Shown in pieces: positions 10,754 to 22,351 of a stretch of DNA of 64,000 bases; position 1 is the first letter of the stretch; every line of letters begins with the position of its first letter. This stretch comes from Burkholderiaceae bacterium (GTDB lineage Bacteria > Pseudomonadota > Gammaproteobacteria > Burkholderiales > Burkholderiaceae_D). The position numbers and the translations under genes were made by a program. A model generated the notes under the pieces. It searched no databases, was not told where the DNA came from, and saw nothing but the letters and a program-made list of their open reading frames with translations. Location of the stretch: positions 29,016 through 93,015 of the forward strand of contig JAGTRJ010000025.1 in NCBI GenBank assembly GCA_018261755.1, written 5' to 3'.

Positions 10754-10978
10754 ATGCAGAACTCCGTTTTTGAAAAAACCGACAAGGGCCGAGAGGAAAT
10801 CGCCACGCGCAAGCACCAGCTGCCGCCGCGTCTGCGCAGCCTGCTGGTGATGGTGGACGGCAAGCAGACCAAAGCTCAGTTGCTGAAAAATATCACGGCG
10901 CTGGGCATGGATGAACGAAGCATCACCGAACTGCTGGACAAGCAATTCATCCGCGAAACCACCAGCCCGTCGTCATGA
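10754..10978 (+). CDS. Small conserved protein of unknown function
   Basis: 74 residues (MQNSVFEKTDKGREEIATRK...), function not recognised. The centre LPPRLRSLLVMVDGKQTKAQ followed by LLDKQFI looks like a small helical, possibly winged-helix fold; this is inference from pattern only. AGGG precedes the ATG at 10754, and a good promoter lies just upstream. The frame is open further upstream, but that part overlaps the promoter. I recall similar short proteins in Oxalobacteraceae, unannotated. It is followed closely by a secreted DUF4124-type gene in the same direction. Confidence 0.75.
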   Translation: MQNSVFEKTDKGREEIATRKHQLPPRLRSLLVMVDGKQTKAQLLKNITALGMDERSITELLDKQFIRETTSPSS

Positions 10979-11012
10979 TACGTCCAGCCCTCATTTCTTT
11001 ATGGACACAGCC

Positions 11013-11537
11013 ATGAAACACGTGCGTTTGCTCTCCATCCCTGCCATCGCGACAGGCATCCTCGGCATTTTCCTCGCACTGCCCGCCAGCGCGCAATACA
11101 TCTGGCTCGACAAGAACAACGTCAAGAATTATTCGGACAAACCGCCGCCGGCATCGATTCCTGCCAGCCGCATTCTAAAAACACCACGCAACAAGACCGC
11201 TGCACCTGCACCTGCACCTGCGGCAGCGCAAGCCTCAGCCAGCGCCGCGGCGAATGGCGCGCCAGCGTCAGCAGCGCAGAAAAAACCGCCAGCAGCCAAG
11301 TCCGAAGCCGATAAGAAGAAAGAACAGGCGGAAAAGGACAAGAAGGCGGCCGAACAGGCAAAGCAGGCGGAAGCCAAGGCGAAAAATTGCGAACGTGCGC
11401 GCGAACACCAGCGCACGCTCAGTTCCGGCCAGCGGCTCATGCGTACCAACGAACAGGGTGAACGTGTAGTGCTGAGCGATGAACAGCGGGCGCAGGAACA
11501 ACAGGAAGCGCAGCGGGTCTTGAGCGAGTGCCAGTAA
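11013..11537 (+). CDS. Exported DUF4124 domain-containing protein
   Basis: 174 residues. A signal peptide (MKHVRLLSIPAIATGILG to PASA-Q, cleaved near residue 28) is followed by the short DUF4124 signature QYIWLDKNNVKNYSDKPPP. Next come an Ala/Pro-rich linker, a Lys/Ala/Glu-rich probable coiled coil, and a C-terminal part with a conserved-looking RLMRTNEQGERVVLSDEQRA. DUF4124 proteins are periplasmic and of unknown role. I placed the start at 11013 because it gives a clean signal peptide; an in-frame ATG at 11001 is the alternative. The MITE-like copy 2 lies downstream. Confidence 0.82.
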   Translation: MKHVRLLSIPAIATGILGIFLALPASAQYIWLDKNNVKNYSDKPPPASIPASRILKTPRNKTAAPAPAPAAAQASASAAANGAPASAAQKKPPAAKSEADKKKEQAEKDKKAAEQAKQAEAKAKNCERAREHQRTLSSGQRLMRTNEQGERVVLSDEQRAQEQQEAQRVLSECQ

Positions 11538-11584
11538 TCGAGGTCCACTGACGCGACAAACTGAAAGTTGCAAACAGCAAACAT

Positions 11585-11718
11585 GCGGCTAAAAAACGTA
11601 GCGAGGATGGTTAGAGGCAAGGCGCACGAAGCGCAGGAACCGCAATGTACACGAGTACATGAGGATTTCGGGCAGCGCGCAACGCCGCAGATGACCACCG
11701 CAGTAGTGTTTCAGCCGC
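11585..11718. repeat. MITE-like palindromic repeat, family 2, copy 2
   Basis: Strongly similar to 6442-6587 through the interior (GCGAGGATGGTTAGAGGCAA, CGCAGGAACCGCAATGTACA, CGCGCAACGCCGCAGATGACC). Its ends, GCGGCTAAAAAAC and GTGTTTCAGCCGC, are diverged but still complementary. It sits in the convergent gap between the DUF4124 gene and ftsB, ending three bases before the ftsB stop codon. No open frame. Confidence 0.72.
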
Positions 11719-11721
11719 CGG

Positions 11722-12051
11722 TCAGGGTGTTGATGCTTTGGCAGGCTTGACGGACGGTGCCGCCGCCGCAGCGCTCTTGGCCGGGTCGACAATCTGCACG
11801 AACACCTCGCCATCCTTGATCATGCCGAGTTCAGCCCGCGCCCGTTCCTCGGTCGCGCCGGTGCCTTCCTTCAGATCGCGCACTTCGGATTCCAGCTTCG
11901 CATTGCGCGCCTTGGTTTCCTCGTTCTTCTGCTGCGCCGCAGTCACCTGCCGTTCCATTTCCCATACGCGCAGCCACCCCCCCTTGCCCAGCCACAGCGG
12001 ATACTGGATCAGCAGCAGCAGGATGGCCAGGATGAGGGTAATCAGGCGCAT
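11722..12051 (-). CDS. ftsB: Cell division protein FtsB
   Basis: 109-residue bitopic inner-membrane protein of the FtsQLB divisome complex. It has one N-terminal membrane segment ([20 protein letters not shown]) followed by a coiled coil ([20 protein letters not shown]) and a short Ala/Pro-rich periplasmic tail. [19 protein letters not shown] matches the conserved FtsB end (E-x-ARxELGM). It lies just after enolase in the pyrG-kdsA-eno-ftsB cluster, the usual place in Betaproteobacteria. Confidence 0.92.
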   Translation of the reverse strand: MRLITLILAILLLLIQYPLWLGKGGWLRVWEMERQVTAAQQKNEETKARNAKLESEVRDLKEGTGATEERARAELGMIKDGEVFVQIVDPAKSAAAAAPSVKPAKASTP

Positions 12052-12097
12052 GTGGGCAGCACAGCCGGACGCGGGTTCGAAACCCGCATCCTTGGCC

Positions 12098-13390
<1,293 letters not shown>

Positions 13391-13410
13391 CTAATTATGT
13401 TTGTTATTTT

Positions 13411-15977
<2,567 letters not shown>

Positions 15978-16001
15978 TCAGCCAGACATGACACCGAAAA
16001 A

Positions 16002-18548
16002 TCATCTTTGCCAGAGTATCAATCCCGACTCCAGCGGAGTTGCAATACCGTCATCACGCGGCATCAGGCGGGCGGTAAAATCCGTTGCCGCACGACCGGC
16101 CGGCACACTGGCCTGATACGCATAGCCATTGACCGCGCCAACCAGCTGCCGCACGCACTGCATTTCCTGCCGCACCGGCTCGCCGCCATCAACGGCATCG
16201 GCATACAACTCGACCCGCACCATCGACGGTTCCAGTTCGCCCAGATAAACCTGCACCTCGAACAGGTGCCGTTCGGCATTCGTTTCCACGCTGGCCTGCC
16301 CGAAGCGCAACCCAGGCCAGGCCTGTCGCAGACGGTGCAGCCACGCGACCATTTCCTGCCCGTACGCGCTGCCATCGGCGGCGCGGCGGCGGTAACATTC
16401 TGCCGCCGGCAGGTAATACTGCTTCACGTATTCTCGCAGCGAACGGCAGGTTGAATACTGCGGCGTCAGGTGCGCCATGCTTTCGCGCATCCGCGCTACC
16501 CAGGCGGTGGGCAAACCCTGTTCGTTGCGCGCATAAAATTCCGGCACCACCTCGTGTTCCAGCAAATCATACAATTGTGCTGCATCGTTCGCATCCCACA
16601 GCGTATGATCAGCGTGTTCGTTGCCATCGCCGAGCGCCCAGCCAACTTCGGGCGCATAGGCTTCGGCCCACCAACCATCCAGCACCGACAGATTGATGCC
16701 GCCGTTGACCAGCACCTTCATGCCGCTGGTGCCGCATGCTTCCCACGGCCGGCGCGGCGTGTTGAGCCAGACATCGACTCCCTGCACCAGATGCTCGCTC
16801 AGGTGCATGTCGTAATCGGACAGGAAAATGATCCGCTGCCGCGCCTCCGGCCGGCGAATGAAATCGATCCATTGCCGGATCAGCGCCTTGCCCGCCGCAT
16901 CGTCCGGATGCGCCTTGCCGGCGATGATGATCTGCAGCGGTCGCTCCGGATCGTTGAGCAGCCTTAGCAGGCGCTCCGGATCGTGCAGCAGCAGGTTCGG
17001 TCGCTTGTAGGCAGCAAAACGGCGCGCGAAGCCGAGCGTGAGCACATTCGGATCGAACAGATGCTTCGCCGCCTCTACCATTTCCGGCGACGAGCCGGAC
17101 GACGCGAGTTGCCGCGACAGCCGCTCGCGCGCATAAGCGACCAGCGACGCCCGCGAAGCGCAGCGAAAGCGCCAGAAGGCTTCGTCGGACACGCGCTGCA
17201 TGTTCTGCTCCAGCGCCTCGGTCGTGCCGAGCCAGCGTTCCTTGCCGTTGACTTCGGTCCACAGCGTATCGGCCTCGGCCGAATCCCAGGTGGACATATG
17301 CACGCCATTGGTCACATGGCCAATCGGCATTTCGACCGCCGGCCAGCGCGGAAACAGGGGCGCGAACAGCTGGCGGCTGACCTGACCATGCAGCCGGCTG
17401 ACGCCATTGACCGCGCCGCTGCCGCGGATCGCCAGGTACGCCATGTTGAAATCTTCGGCCGGATCATCTGGATTGCGCCGCCCGAGCGCCAGCAGTTCAT
17501 CGAGCGAAATGCCGAGATTGCGATGCGCATAACCGCCGAGGCAATGCGCAATCTGCAACGGCGAATAGCGATCGAAACCAGCCTCGACCGCGGTATGCGT
17601 GGTGAACACGTTGCCCGCGCGCGTGACTGTCAGCGCCACGTCGAACGGCTGGCCGGCCGCCTGCATGTAATTGCGCGCCCGCTCCAGCACCGCGAACGCC
17701 GCATGCCCTTCGTTCATATGGCACACTTCCGGCTCGATGCCGAGTTCCGCCAGCAATTGCCAGCCGCCAATGCCCAGCACCAGTTCCTGCATCAGCCGCA
17801 TCGTCGGCCCGCCGCCATACAGTTCGCTGGTGATGCCGCGATACAGCGGGTAATTGGACGGGTCGTTGCTGTCGAGCAGATACAGTTTCCCCTTGCCGAT
17901 CTGTGCCTGCCACGCGCGCAGCCAGATCGGATGCCCGGGCAAATTCAATTGCAGCCGCAGCCATTCGCCATCGCCATTGCGCACCGGCGTGATCGGCAGC
18001 AGCCCCGGCTCGTTGTACGGCATAATCGCCAGCTGTTCGCCACTGCGGTCAATTTGCTGATGGAAATAACCCTGCTGGTACAGCAGCCCGACGCCAACGA
18101 TCGGCACGCCCATGTCACTGGCCGATTTCAGCAAATCGCCGGCGACATTGCCCAGCCCGCCGGAATAAATCGGCAAGGCCTCGCTCAGCATGAATTCCAT
18201 GCAGAAATAAGCGACCGTCTTCAACTCCGCCTGCGGGCAAGCGTGCTGGAACCATGCCGGCGCTTCCGCCCTTCGCCGCCGCGCCTGCACCAGATCATCA
18301 ACCAGATGGCAAAAATCGGCATCGACGAACAGTTGCGCCACCTGCTGCCGCGACGCGGCGTTCAGTACAATCCACGGATTCTTGGTTGCTTCCCACAATT
18401 CCGGATCAAGCTGCCGCCATACCTTGTCGGTTGCGTGGTTCCATGCCCAGCGCATATCCAGCGCCAGTTCGGCCAGAAACGCGAACCCCTCCGGCTCGTC
18501 CGGCGACGAATCGTGCAACGCATGGCTCGTACGGACTTGCTCGCTCAC
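16002..18548 (-). CDS. glgP: Alpha-glucan (glycogen/maltodextrin) phosphorylase with N-terminal DUF3417
   Basis: 848-residue GT35 phosphorylase that releases glucose-1-phosphate from alpha-1,4-glucans. The N-terminal part (LALDMRWAWNHATDKVWR) is the DUF3417 region of the GlgP subfamily. YFCMEFMLSEALPIYSGGLG lines the active site, CHMNEGHAAF and GHVTNGVH follow, and EACGTSGMKVLVNGG holds the pyridoxal-phosphate lysine. No other glycogen genes are nearby; glk, which could act on released glucose, is 40 kb away. A start with GAGATTTCC-type upstream sequence is unremarkable. The gene is monocistronic or nearly so. Confidence 0.93.
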   Translation of the reverse strand: MSEQVRTSHALHDSSPDEPEGFAFLAELALDMRWAWNHATDKVWRQLDPELWEATKNPWIVLNAASRQQVAQLFVDADFCHLVDDLVQARRRRAEAPAWFQHACPQAELKTVAYFCMEFMLSEALPIYSGGLGNVAGDLLKSASDMGVPIVGVGLLYQQGYFHQQIDRSGEQLAIMPYNEPGLLPITPVRNGDGEWLRLQLNLPGHPIWLRAWQAQIGKGKLYLLDSNDPSNYPLYRGITSELYGGGPTMRLMQELVLGIGGWQLLAELGIEPEVCHMNEGHAAFAVLERARNYMQAAGQPFDVALTVTRAGNVFTTHTAVEAGFDRYSPLQIAHCLGGYAHRNLGISLDELLALGRRNPDDPAEDFNMAYLAIRGSGAVNGVSRLHGQVSRQLFAPLFPRWPAVEMPIGHVTNGVHMSTWDSAEADTLWTEVNGKERWLGTTEALEQNMQRVSDEAFWRFRCASRASLVAYARERLSRQLASSGSSPEMVEAAKHLFDPNVLTLGFARRFAAYKRPNLLLHDPERLLRLLNDPERPLQIIIAGKAHPDDAAGKALIRQWIDFIRRPEARQRIIFLSDYDMHLSEHLVQGVDVWLNTPRRPWEACGTSGMKVLVNGGINLSVLDGWWAEAYAPEVGWALGDGNEHADHTLWDANDAAQLYDLLEHEVVPEFYARNEQGLPTAWVARMRESMAHLTPQYSTCRSLREYVKQYYLPAAECYRRRAADGSAYGQEMVAWLHRLRQAWPGLRFGQASVETNAERHLFEVQVYLGELEPSMVRVELYADAVDGGEPVRQEMQCVRQLVGAVNGYAYQASVPAGRAATDFTARLMPRDDGIATPLESGLILWQR

Positions 18549-18586
18549 TGGAAATCTCCCGCGTTGTGCCGCAGCACTTGAAAACA

Positions 18587-18660
18587 GGGGGTATGTCAGG
18601 AAAAACGCCCGTTAGGCCAGATAAAAAGACGCGCCTGAAAAATACCCCATGCAGTATTTC
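18587..18660 (-). repeat. Degenerate family 1 repeat fragment (F)
   Basis: GGGGGTATGTCAGG followed by CTGAAAAATACCCCATGCAGTATTTCA resembles the GGGGTATAT end and the inner AAAAATAC...CAGTAT palindrome of the 120-bp repeat, with the middle shortened. It lies in the divergent gap (18549-18876) between glgP and the methyltransferase; I see nothing else in that gap. Confidence 0.4.
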
Positions 18661-18876
18661 AACCGGCTGCGCGACTGGCCTGCGCCGGTAAAACCGGCCC
18701 AAACGGCATTGTGCCCCCACTGCGCAACGCCGGCATGACATAACGCAGACATTCGCGCACGAACCGCGAAGCTAATGTTTTCCGGTGCGCACGGACAACG
18801 GCAAGCCACCATCGCCCTTGCCAGAATGAACGCAGCCAACAATAATCAGCCCATCGCTCACCTGCTGAATCCAACG

Positions 18877-19515
18877 ATGAACAACCCCGCCAGCGGCTTT
18901 GCCAATCCGGCCGAAACCTGGAACCAGCGTTTTGACCGCGCCGATTACCTGTTCGGCACCACGCCGAATGCCTATCTCGTCAGCAAGGCGGCGCTGCTGG
19001 CGCCCGGCCAGCGCGCGCTGTTGGTGGCCGATGGCGAAGGCAGGAACAGCGTCTGGTGCGCGCAGCAGGGATTGCAGGTCGATGCGTTCGATCTGTCGCC
19101 GGTCGCAGTTGAAAAGGCCCACAGTCTGGCGCGTGAATCCGGCGCCAGCGTGGATTTCACCGTCGCTGGCATCGAGGACTGGCCGTGGACACCTGACCGT
19201 TATGACGTGGTGATCGCGATTTTCATCCAGTTCGCTCCGCCCGCATTGCGCGCAAAGATTTTCGCCGGCTGCATCCGCACGCTCAAACCCGGCGGCCTGC
19301 TGCTGGTGCAAGGCTACACGCCGAAGCAACTGGAATTCAAGACTGGTGGACCGCCGCTGGCGGAACACCTGTACACCGAACAAATGCTGCGCACAGCCTT
19401 TGCCGGGCTGGAAATACTCGAATGCAACGAATACGAAGCCGAGATTCACGAAGGCAGCGGACACGCCGGCATGTCGGCGCTGATCGGGCTGGTGGCCAGA
19501 AAGCCGGTACGCTGA
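18877..19515 (+). CDS. Class I SAM-dependent methyltransferase
   Basis: About 212 residues. The Rossmann-fold motif I reads LLVADGEGRNSVWCA, motif II VDAFDLSPVAVEKA, and later YDVVIAIFIQF and TLKPGGLLLVQGYTPKQ complete the class I fold. The N-terminal NPAETWNQRFDRADYLFGTTP resembles the TehB/thiopurine methyltransferase-like group; the substrate is unknown. The frame is open to 18775. I took the ATG at 18877 because the family part begins there; 18826 is possible, and no start has a clear ribosome site. A family 1 repeat follows the stop. Confidence 0.82.
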   Translation: MNNPASGFANPAETWNQRFDRADYLFGTTPNAYLVSKAALLAPGQRALLVADGEGRNSVWCAQQGLQVDAFDLSPVAVEKAHSLARESGASVDFTVAGIEDWPWTPDRYDVVIAIFIQFAPPALRAKIFAGCIRTLKPGGLLLVQGYTPKQLEFKTGGPPLAEHLYTEQMLRTAFAGLEILECNEYEAEIHEGSGHAGMSALIGLVARKPVR

Positions 19516-19544
19516 ACACCAACGAAGAACGCTAGCGGCACAGG

Positions 19545-19664
19545 CCCCAAATAACTGACTTAAATGGATTCCGGGTCAGTAAGCCCAAAAAATATACTCC
19601 AGCCAGTATTTAAAAACAGCCAGCAAATATGTGGCCCGGCGCATTGTTTTGACTATATACCCCC
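19545..19664 (+). repeat. 120-bp intergenic repeat, family 1, copy C
   Basis: Copy in the CCCCAAATAACTGAC-first orientation, with GGGTCAGTAAG, AAAAAATATACTCCAGCCAGTA, AACAGCCAGCAAATATGTGG and the terminal GACTATATACCCCC. It is nearly identical in its core to copy E. It fills the convergent gap between the methyltransferase and the RidA-like gene and could terminate both. Confidence 0.82.
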
Positions 19665-19681
19665 ACCATTTTTCGACTCCC

Positions 19682-19732
19682 GGTGATCCACAGTGGGTAA
19701 TTGCCAGTTGGATGGTGCAAATCCAGCCTGCG
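19682..19732 (+). repeat. 51-bp conserved extension shared with copy E
   Basis: GGTGATCCACAGTGGGTAA followed by TTGCCAGTTGGATGG and GCAAATCCAGC is repeated almost exactly at 48749-48800, at nearly the same distance beyond the end of the 120-bp repeat. Copies A, B and D lack it. Confidence 0.7.
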
Positions 19733-19759
19733 GCCTGCCGCGTTATTGGTGGATGCCGG

Positions 19760-20218
19760 TCAGGCCAGTTCGGCGATCAGTTCGATTTCGAGGCAGGAAC
19801 CAAGCGGGATTTGCGCCACGCCGAAGGCCGAGCGCGCATGGCGGCCAGCTTCGCCAAACACTTCCGCCAGCAATTCGGACGCGCCATTGGTCACCAGATG
19901 GTGTTCGGTGAAATCGCCAGTCGAATTCACCAGGCTGGTCAGTTTGACAATGCGTTTCACGCGCGTCAAATCACCGCCGCAAGCGGCCTGCAAGGTCGCC
20001 ATCAGATCGATCGCCACGCCGCGCGCCGCCTGCCGTCCTTCTTCGACCGTGATGTTCCGGCCGAACTGCCCGACCCACGGCTGGCCATTCTTTTTCGCGA
20101 TGTGACCGGACAGGTAAACGGTGTTGCCAGTCTGCACATACATCACGTAAGCCGCCACCGGCGCCGCCACGGTCGGCAGTTCAATATTCAGTTTTTTCAG
20201 GTTGTCATAAACGGCCAT
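19760..20218 (-). CDS. RidA/YjgF/Rid family protein
   Basis: 152 residues of the Rid family, whose archetype RidA hydrolyses reactive enamine/imine intermediates released by pyridoxal-phosphate enzymes. Visible landmarks are VQTGNTVYLSGHIAKKNG, the VEEGRQAARGVAIDLMATLQ helix, TRVKRIVKLTSLVNS and GHARSAFGVAQIPLG-like RSAFGVAQIPLGSCLEIE. It is longer than RidA itself (about 128), fitting another Rid subfamily, so the activity is not certain. The ATG at 20218 has GGAG 5 bases upstream. Confidence 0.85.
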   Translation of the reverse strand: MAVYDNLKKLNIELPTVAAPVAAYVMYVQTGNTVYLSGHIAKKNGQPWVGQFGRNITVEEGRQAARGVAIDLMATLQAACGGDLTRVKRIVKLTSLVNSTGDFTEHHLVTNGASELLAEVFGEAGRHARSAFGVAQIPLGSCLEIELIAELA

Positions 20219-20329
20219 GATGGCTCCAGCAATTGAACAAAGGTCTATCGTAACCCATCGATGCAAACTAATCGACCAAATTGCCCCAACATCCAGTACA
20301 ATCGCGCTTTTTTTCTCGAAAGATCAAGC

Positions 20330-20704
20330 ATGAGCAGTGACCAAGACATCCGTACTCCGATAGACGATCGCTTTTACCGCCTTGACGGTCAGATGCCTGT
20401 GCGCTGCACATTTGTCGAGTATTCGCAGTCGATGAGAAATGATGCCAACCGCATCGTGGCGCAAGACAGTGTCGGCGAATTGCAGGTATCGACCGTTTTT
20501 ACCGGCATCGACCGTAACTGGGGCGATGGCTCACCGATTCTGTTCGAAACCATGGTGCTTGGCCTGCCCGAAGATCTGCTGCCACAATGGGGCTTTTCCA
20601 CCTGGAACGACGCAATCACCGCCCACCTGCATCTGGTTGATTCGCTGACGGCACATGGCGTGGAGCCGCTGCTGTCGGAAATCCGGAAAAAGGCAGCCGC
20701 CTGA
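20330..20704 (+). CDS. Hypothetical protein
   Basis: 124 residues, not recognised (MSSDQDIRTPIDDRFYRLDG...). No signal peptide or membrane segment is evident. The mid part VSTVFTGIDRNWGDGSPILFETM has a composed, conserved look and the C-terminus is helical (HLHLVDSLTAHGVEPLLSEI). It starts about 110 bases from the divergent RidA-like gene and ends just before a strong terminator, so it is a single-gene unit. The coding pattern is like its neighbours. Related phrases occur in small phage or plasmid proteins, but I cannot assign it. Confidence 0.65.
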   Translation: MSSDQDIRTPIDDRFYRLDGQMPVRCTFVEYSQSMRNDANRIVAQDSVGELQVSTVFTGIDRNWGDGSPILFETMVLGLPEDLLPQWGFSTWNDAITAHLHLVDSLTAHGVEPLLSEIRKKAAA

Positions 20705-20735
20705 TTGGCCGCGCGCATCAAACGCCAGCCGGCAT

Positions 20736-20774
20736 GAAAAAGCGCTGCACCCATTGACGGGCAGCGCTTTTTTT
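20736..20774. terminator. Bidirectional intrinsic terminator
   Basis: Perfect 8-bp stem AGCGCTGC/GCAGCGCT (20741-20748 with 20761-20768), extended by an A run on the left and seven T on the right. It sits between convergent genes and can serve both. Confidence 0.85.
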
Positions 20775-20809
20775 ATTGCCGGCGGCAACCAGCCCGCCGT
20801 CGGGGCAGC

Positions 20810-21331
20810 CTATTCAATCGAGCCGACGACCGGCAGCAGAATTGTGGTGGCCGCCAGAGGGAACAGCACCGCCAGGCCAATCTGCACCCAGGTGACCGTC
20901 ACGTATACCCCCTTGCCTTTATCCGCCAGCGTCATCCACCCGGTGTACGTGCCCAGGATTGCCGCCAACAGGGCTAACAACCCGGCCAGTCCCAGCCCGA
21001 CCACCGGAATGGAGGTGACTGCGGCGCTGATACCGCCCAACACCGAGGCACTGATGGTGCCGCCGCCCTGAACGTATTTCATCGCCGGTTCCTTCAGCAC
21101 CAGCACCACGCCATACTGGTTGGTCGTCAGTTCCAGCGCCTGTTTCACCGCTTCCGGAATATCCTCGTTCTGACCGCTGGCTGCAGCCAGTTTGTTCAAA
21201 CCCTCCAGACTGAAATCCACTTGCCCGGACAGCTTGTTGAGCGCGTCCTTCAGTTGCGCATTGTCGCCCAGCAGCATTGCCTGCAACTGTATGGCCAGTT
21301 CCTTTTGACCTGCCTCGTTCAAAATGCTCAT
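20810..21331 (-). CDS. Predicted membrane protein of unknown function
   Basis: 173 residues, not recognised. The N-terminal 90 residues are soluble and helical (ELAIQLQAMLLGDNAQLKDA). They are followed by two strongly hydrophobic stretches: a Gly-rich one (GGISAAVTSIPVVGLGLAGL) and a C-terminal one (VTWVQIGLAVLFPLAATTIL). AGAGG lies before the ATG at 21331. A soluble helical head with two membrane passes is the visible architecture; glycine-rich hydrophobic segments also occur in small pore-forming or bacteriocin-like proteins, but nothing here proves that. Confidence 0.72.
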   Translation of the reverse strand: MSILNEAGQKELAIQLQAMLLGDNAQLKDALNKLSGQVDFSLEGLNKLAAASGQNEDIPEAVKQALELTTNQYGVVLVLKEPAMKYVQGGGTISASVLGGISAAVTSIPVVGLGLAGLLALLAAILGTYTGWMTLADKGKGVYVTVTWVQIGLAVLFPLAATTILLPVVGSIE

Positions 21332-21490
21332 GTTGCCTCTCCGATGTAATGCGGCATGCCCGGCGATGCCGCGACGCCTACTGCAAACAAACCATTAGCA
21401 GTTTAGCATTCAAGAGTGACAACATAATGAAAATTGCAACACGGAAATTTTCTTGCGCCAGCGGTTCACCCAGCGATGACCGTCAGCTCA

Positions 21491-22063
21491 TTACCACCAG
21501 CCATCGAACCGCACCAGCGTCAGAATGCCCAGAATGGCAAAAATGGCTGCCGCGATGGAATGCACCAGTTTCAGCGGTATCCGGTCGGCAAAACGATTGC
21601 CGACAAACACCGCCGGCACGTCAGCAATCAGCATGCCCAGCGTGGTGCCGGCCACAACTTCGAGCGGCGCCTGATAGCGGGCGGCCATTGCAATCGTTGC
21701 AATCTGCGTCTTGTCGCCCATTTCGGCCAGGAAAAAGGTCACGAGCGTCGCGCCGAACACGCCCAGATGCTGCGCGATCTTTGTCTCGTCATCCTCGATT
21801 TCGTCCGGAATCAGCGTCCACACCGCCATGCCAATGAACGACAGGCCAAGAATCCAGCGCAGCGCATCCGGCCCGACCAGCGACGTGATCCATGTGCCGA
21901 GCGCACCGGCCAGACCATGATTGACCACCGTTGCCAGCAGGATGCCGCCGATGATCGGCAGCGGCTTCTTGAACCGCGCGGCGAGAATGAAGGCCAGCAA
22001 CTGTGTCTTGTCGCCGATTTCGGCCAACGCGACCACACCAGTTGAAACGAGCAAGGATTCCAT
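21491..22063 (-). CDS. TMEM165/GDT1 family (UPF0016) manganese exporter-like protein
   Basis: About 190 residues with six predicted membrane segments in two homologous halves, each carrying the family E-x-G-D-K-T motif: AEIGDKTQLLAF near the start and AEMGDKTQIATI in the middle. Bacterial relatives export Mn2+. The upstream leader has the features of a yybP-ykoY Mn riboswitch, which fits. The frame extends to a GTG at 22099, but that region forms the riboswitch hairpin; MESLLVSTGVVAL from the ATG at 22063 is the usual family N-terminus. Confidence 0.88.
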   Translation of the reverse strand: MESLLVSTGVVALAEIGDKTQLLAFILAARFKKPLPIIGGILLATVVNHGLAGALGTWITSLVGPDALRWILGLSFIGMAVWTLIPDEIEDDETKIAQHLGVFGATLVTFFLAEMGDKTQIATIAMAARYQAPLEVVAGTTLGMLIADVPAVFVGNRFADRIPLKLVHSIAAAIFAILGILTLVRFDGWW

Positions 22064-22092
22064 CAAAGCTTTCAATGCCGGCGAAAAACCAA

Positions 22093-22235
22093 TGACCACA
22101 GCGCCCCCGCCAGCCTGCGAGGCCTGTGGTCAAAAGTCTTGCCAAGCATATGCCGCCTGCGCCATGGCTATTTGTGCCAAGTATGTTGACGCAGGCCACT
22201 CCATTGCGGAGCGCGGCTACTCCCTGATGACGGGG
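22093..22235 (-). ncRNA. yybP-ykoY-type manganese riboswitch
   Basis: Read leftward, the leader contains GTCATCAGGGAGTAGCC, then GCGTCAACATACTTGGC and GCTTGGCAAGACTTTTGACC, the conserved pieces of the yybP-ykoY aptamer (GGGAGTAG, UCAACAUACU, CAAGAC). It is followed by a hairpin GACCACAG/CTGTGGTC (22123-22130 with 22093-22100) and a U-rich stretch, which can serve as the expression platform. In known examples Mn2+ binding turns the gene on. The match is from memory of the consensus. Confidence 0.82.
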
Positions 22236-22238
22236 CGC

Positions 22239-22267
22239 ATTTTACCGGATTGAAAATTCAGGGTAAA
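22239..22267 (-). promoter_or_regulatory. Sigma-70 promoter for the riboswitch and GDT1 gene
   Basis: TTTACC (22262-22267, minus strand) and TAAAAT (22239-22244) with a 17-base spacer. The predicted start near 22232 coincides with the beginning of the riboswitch aptamer, which supports both calls. Confidence 0.65.
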
Positions 22268-22280
22268 GCCTGGCACCGGT

Positions 22281-22308
22281 CTTGAAAACCGCCGCGCCGC
22301 CCCCATTT
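22281..22308 (+). promoter_or_regulatory. Sigma-32 (RpoH) heat-shock promoter for htpG
   Basis: CTTGAAA (22281-22287) and CCCCATTT (22301-22308) are separated by 13 bases, a full match to the RpoH consensus CTTGAAA-N13-CCCCATNT. The predicted start is about 35 bases before the htpG ATG. Confidence 0.85.
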
Positions 22309-22351
22309 GCCAAAAATCCGTTCAACCACGCTGCAAATTCAAGAGGGAAAA

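Noticed and set aside
16983..18581. 532-residue plus-strand open frame
   Set aside because: Antisense shadow of glgP; composition dominated by Arg/Gln/His as expected of reversed GC-rich coding sequence.
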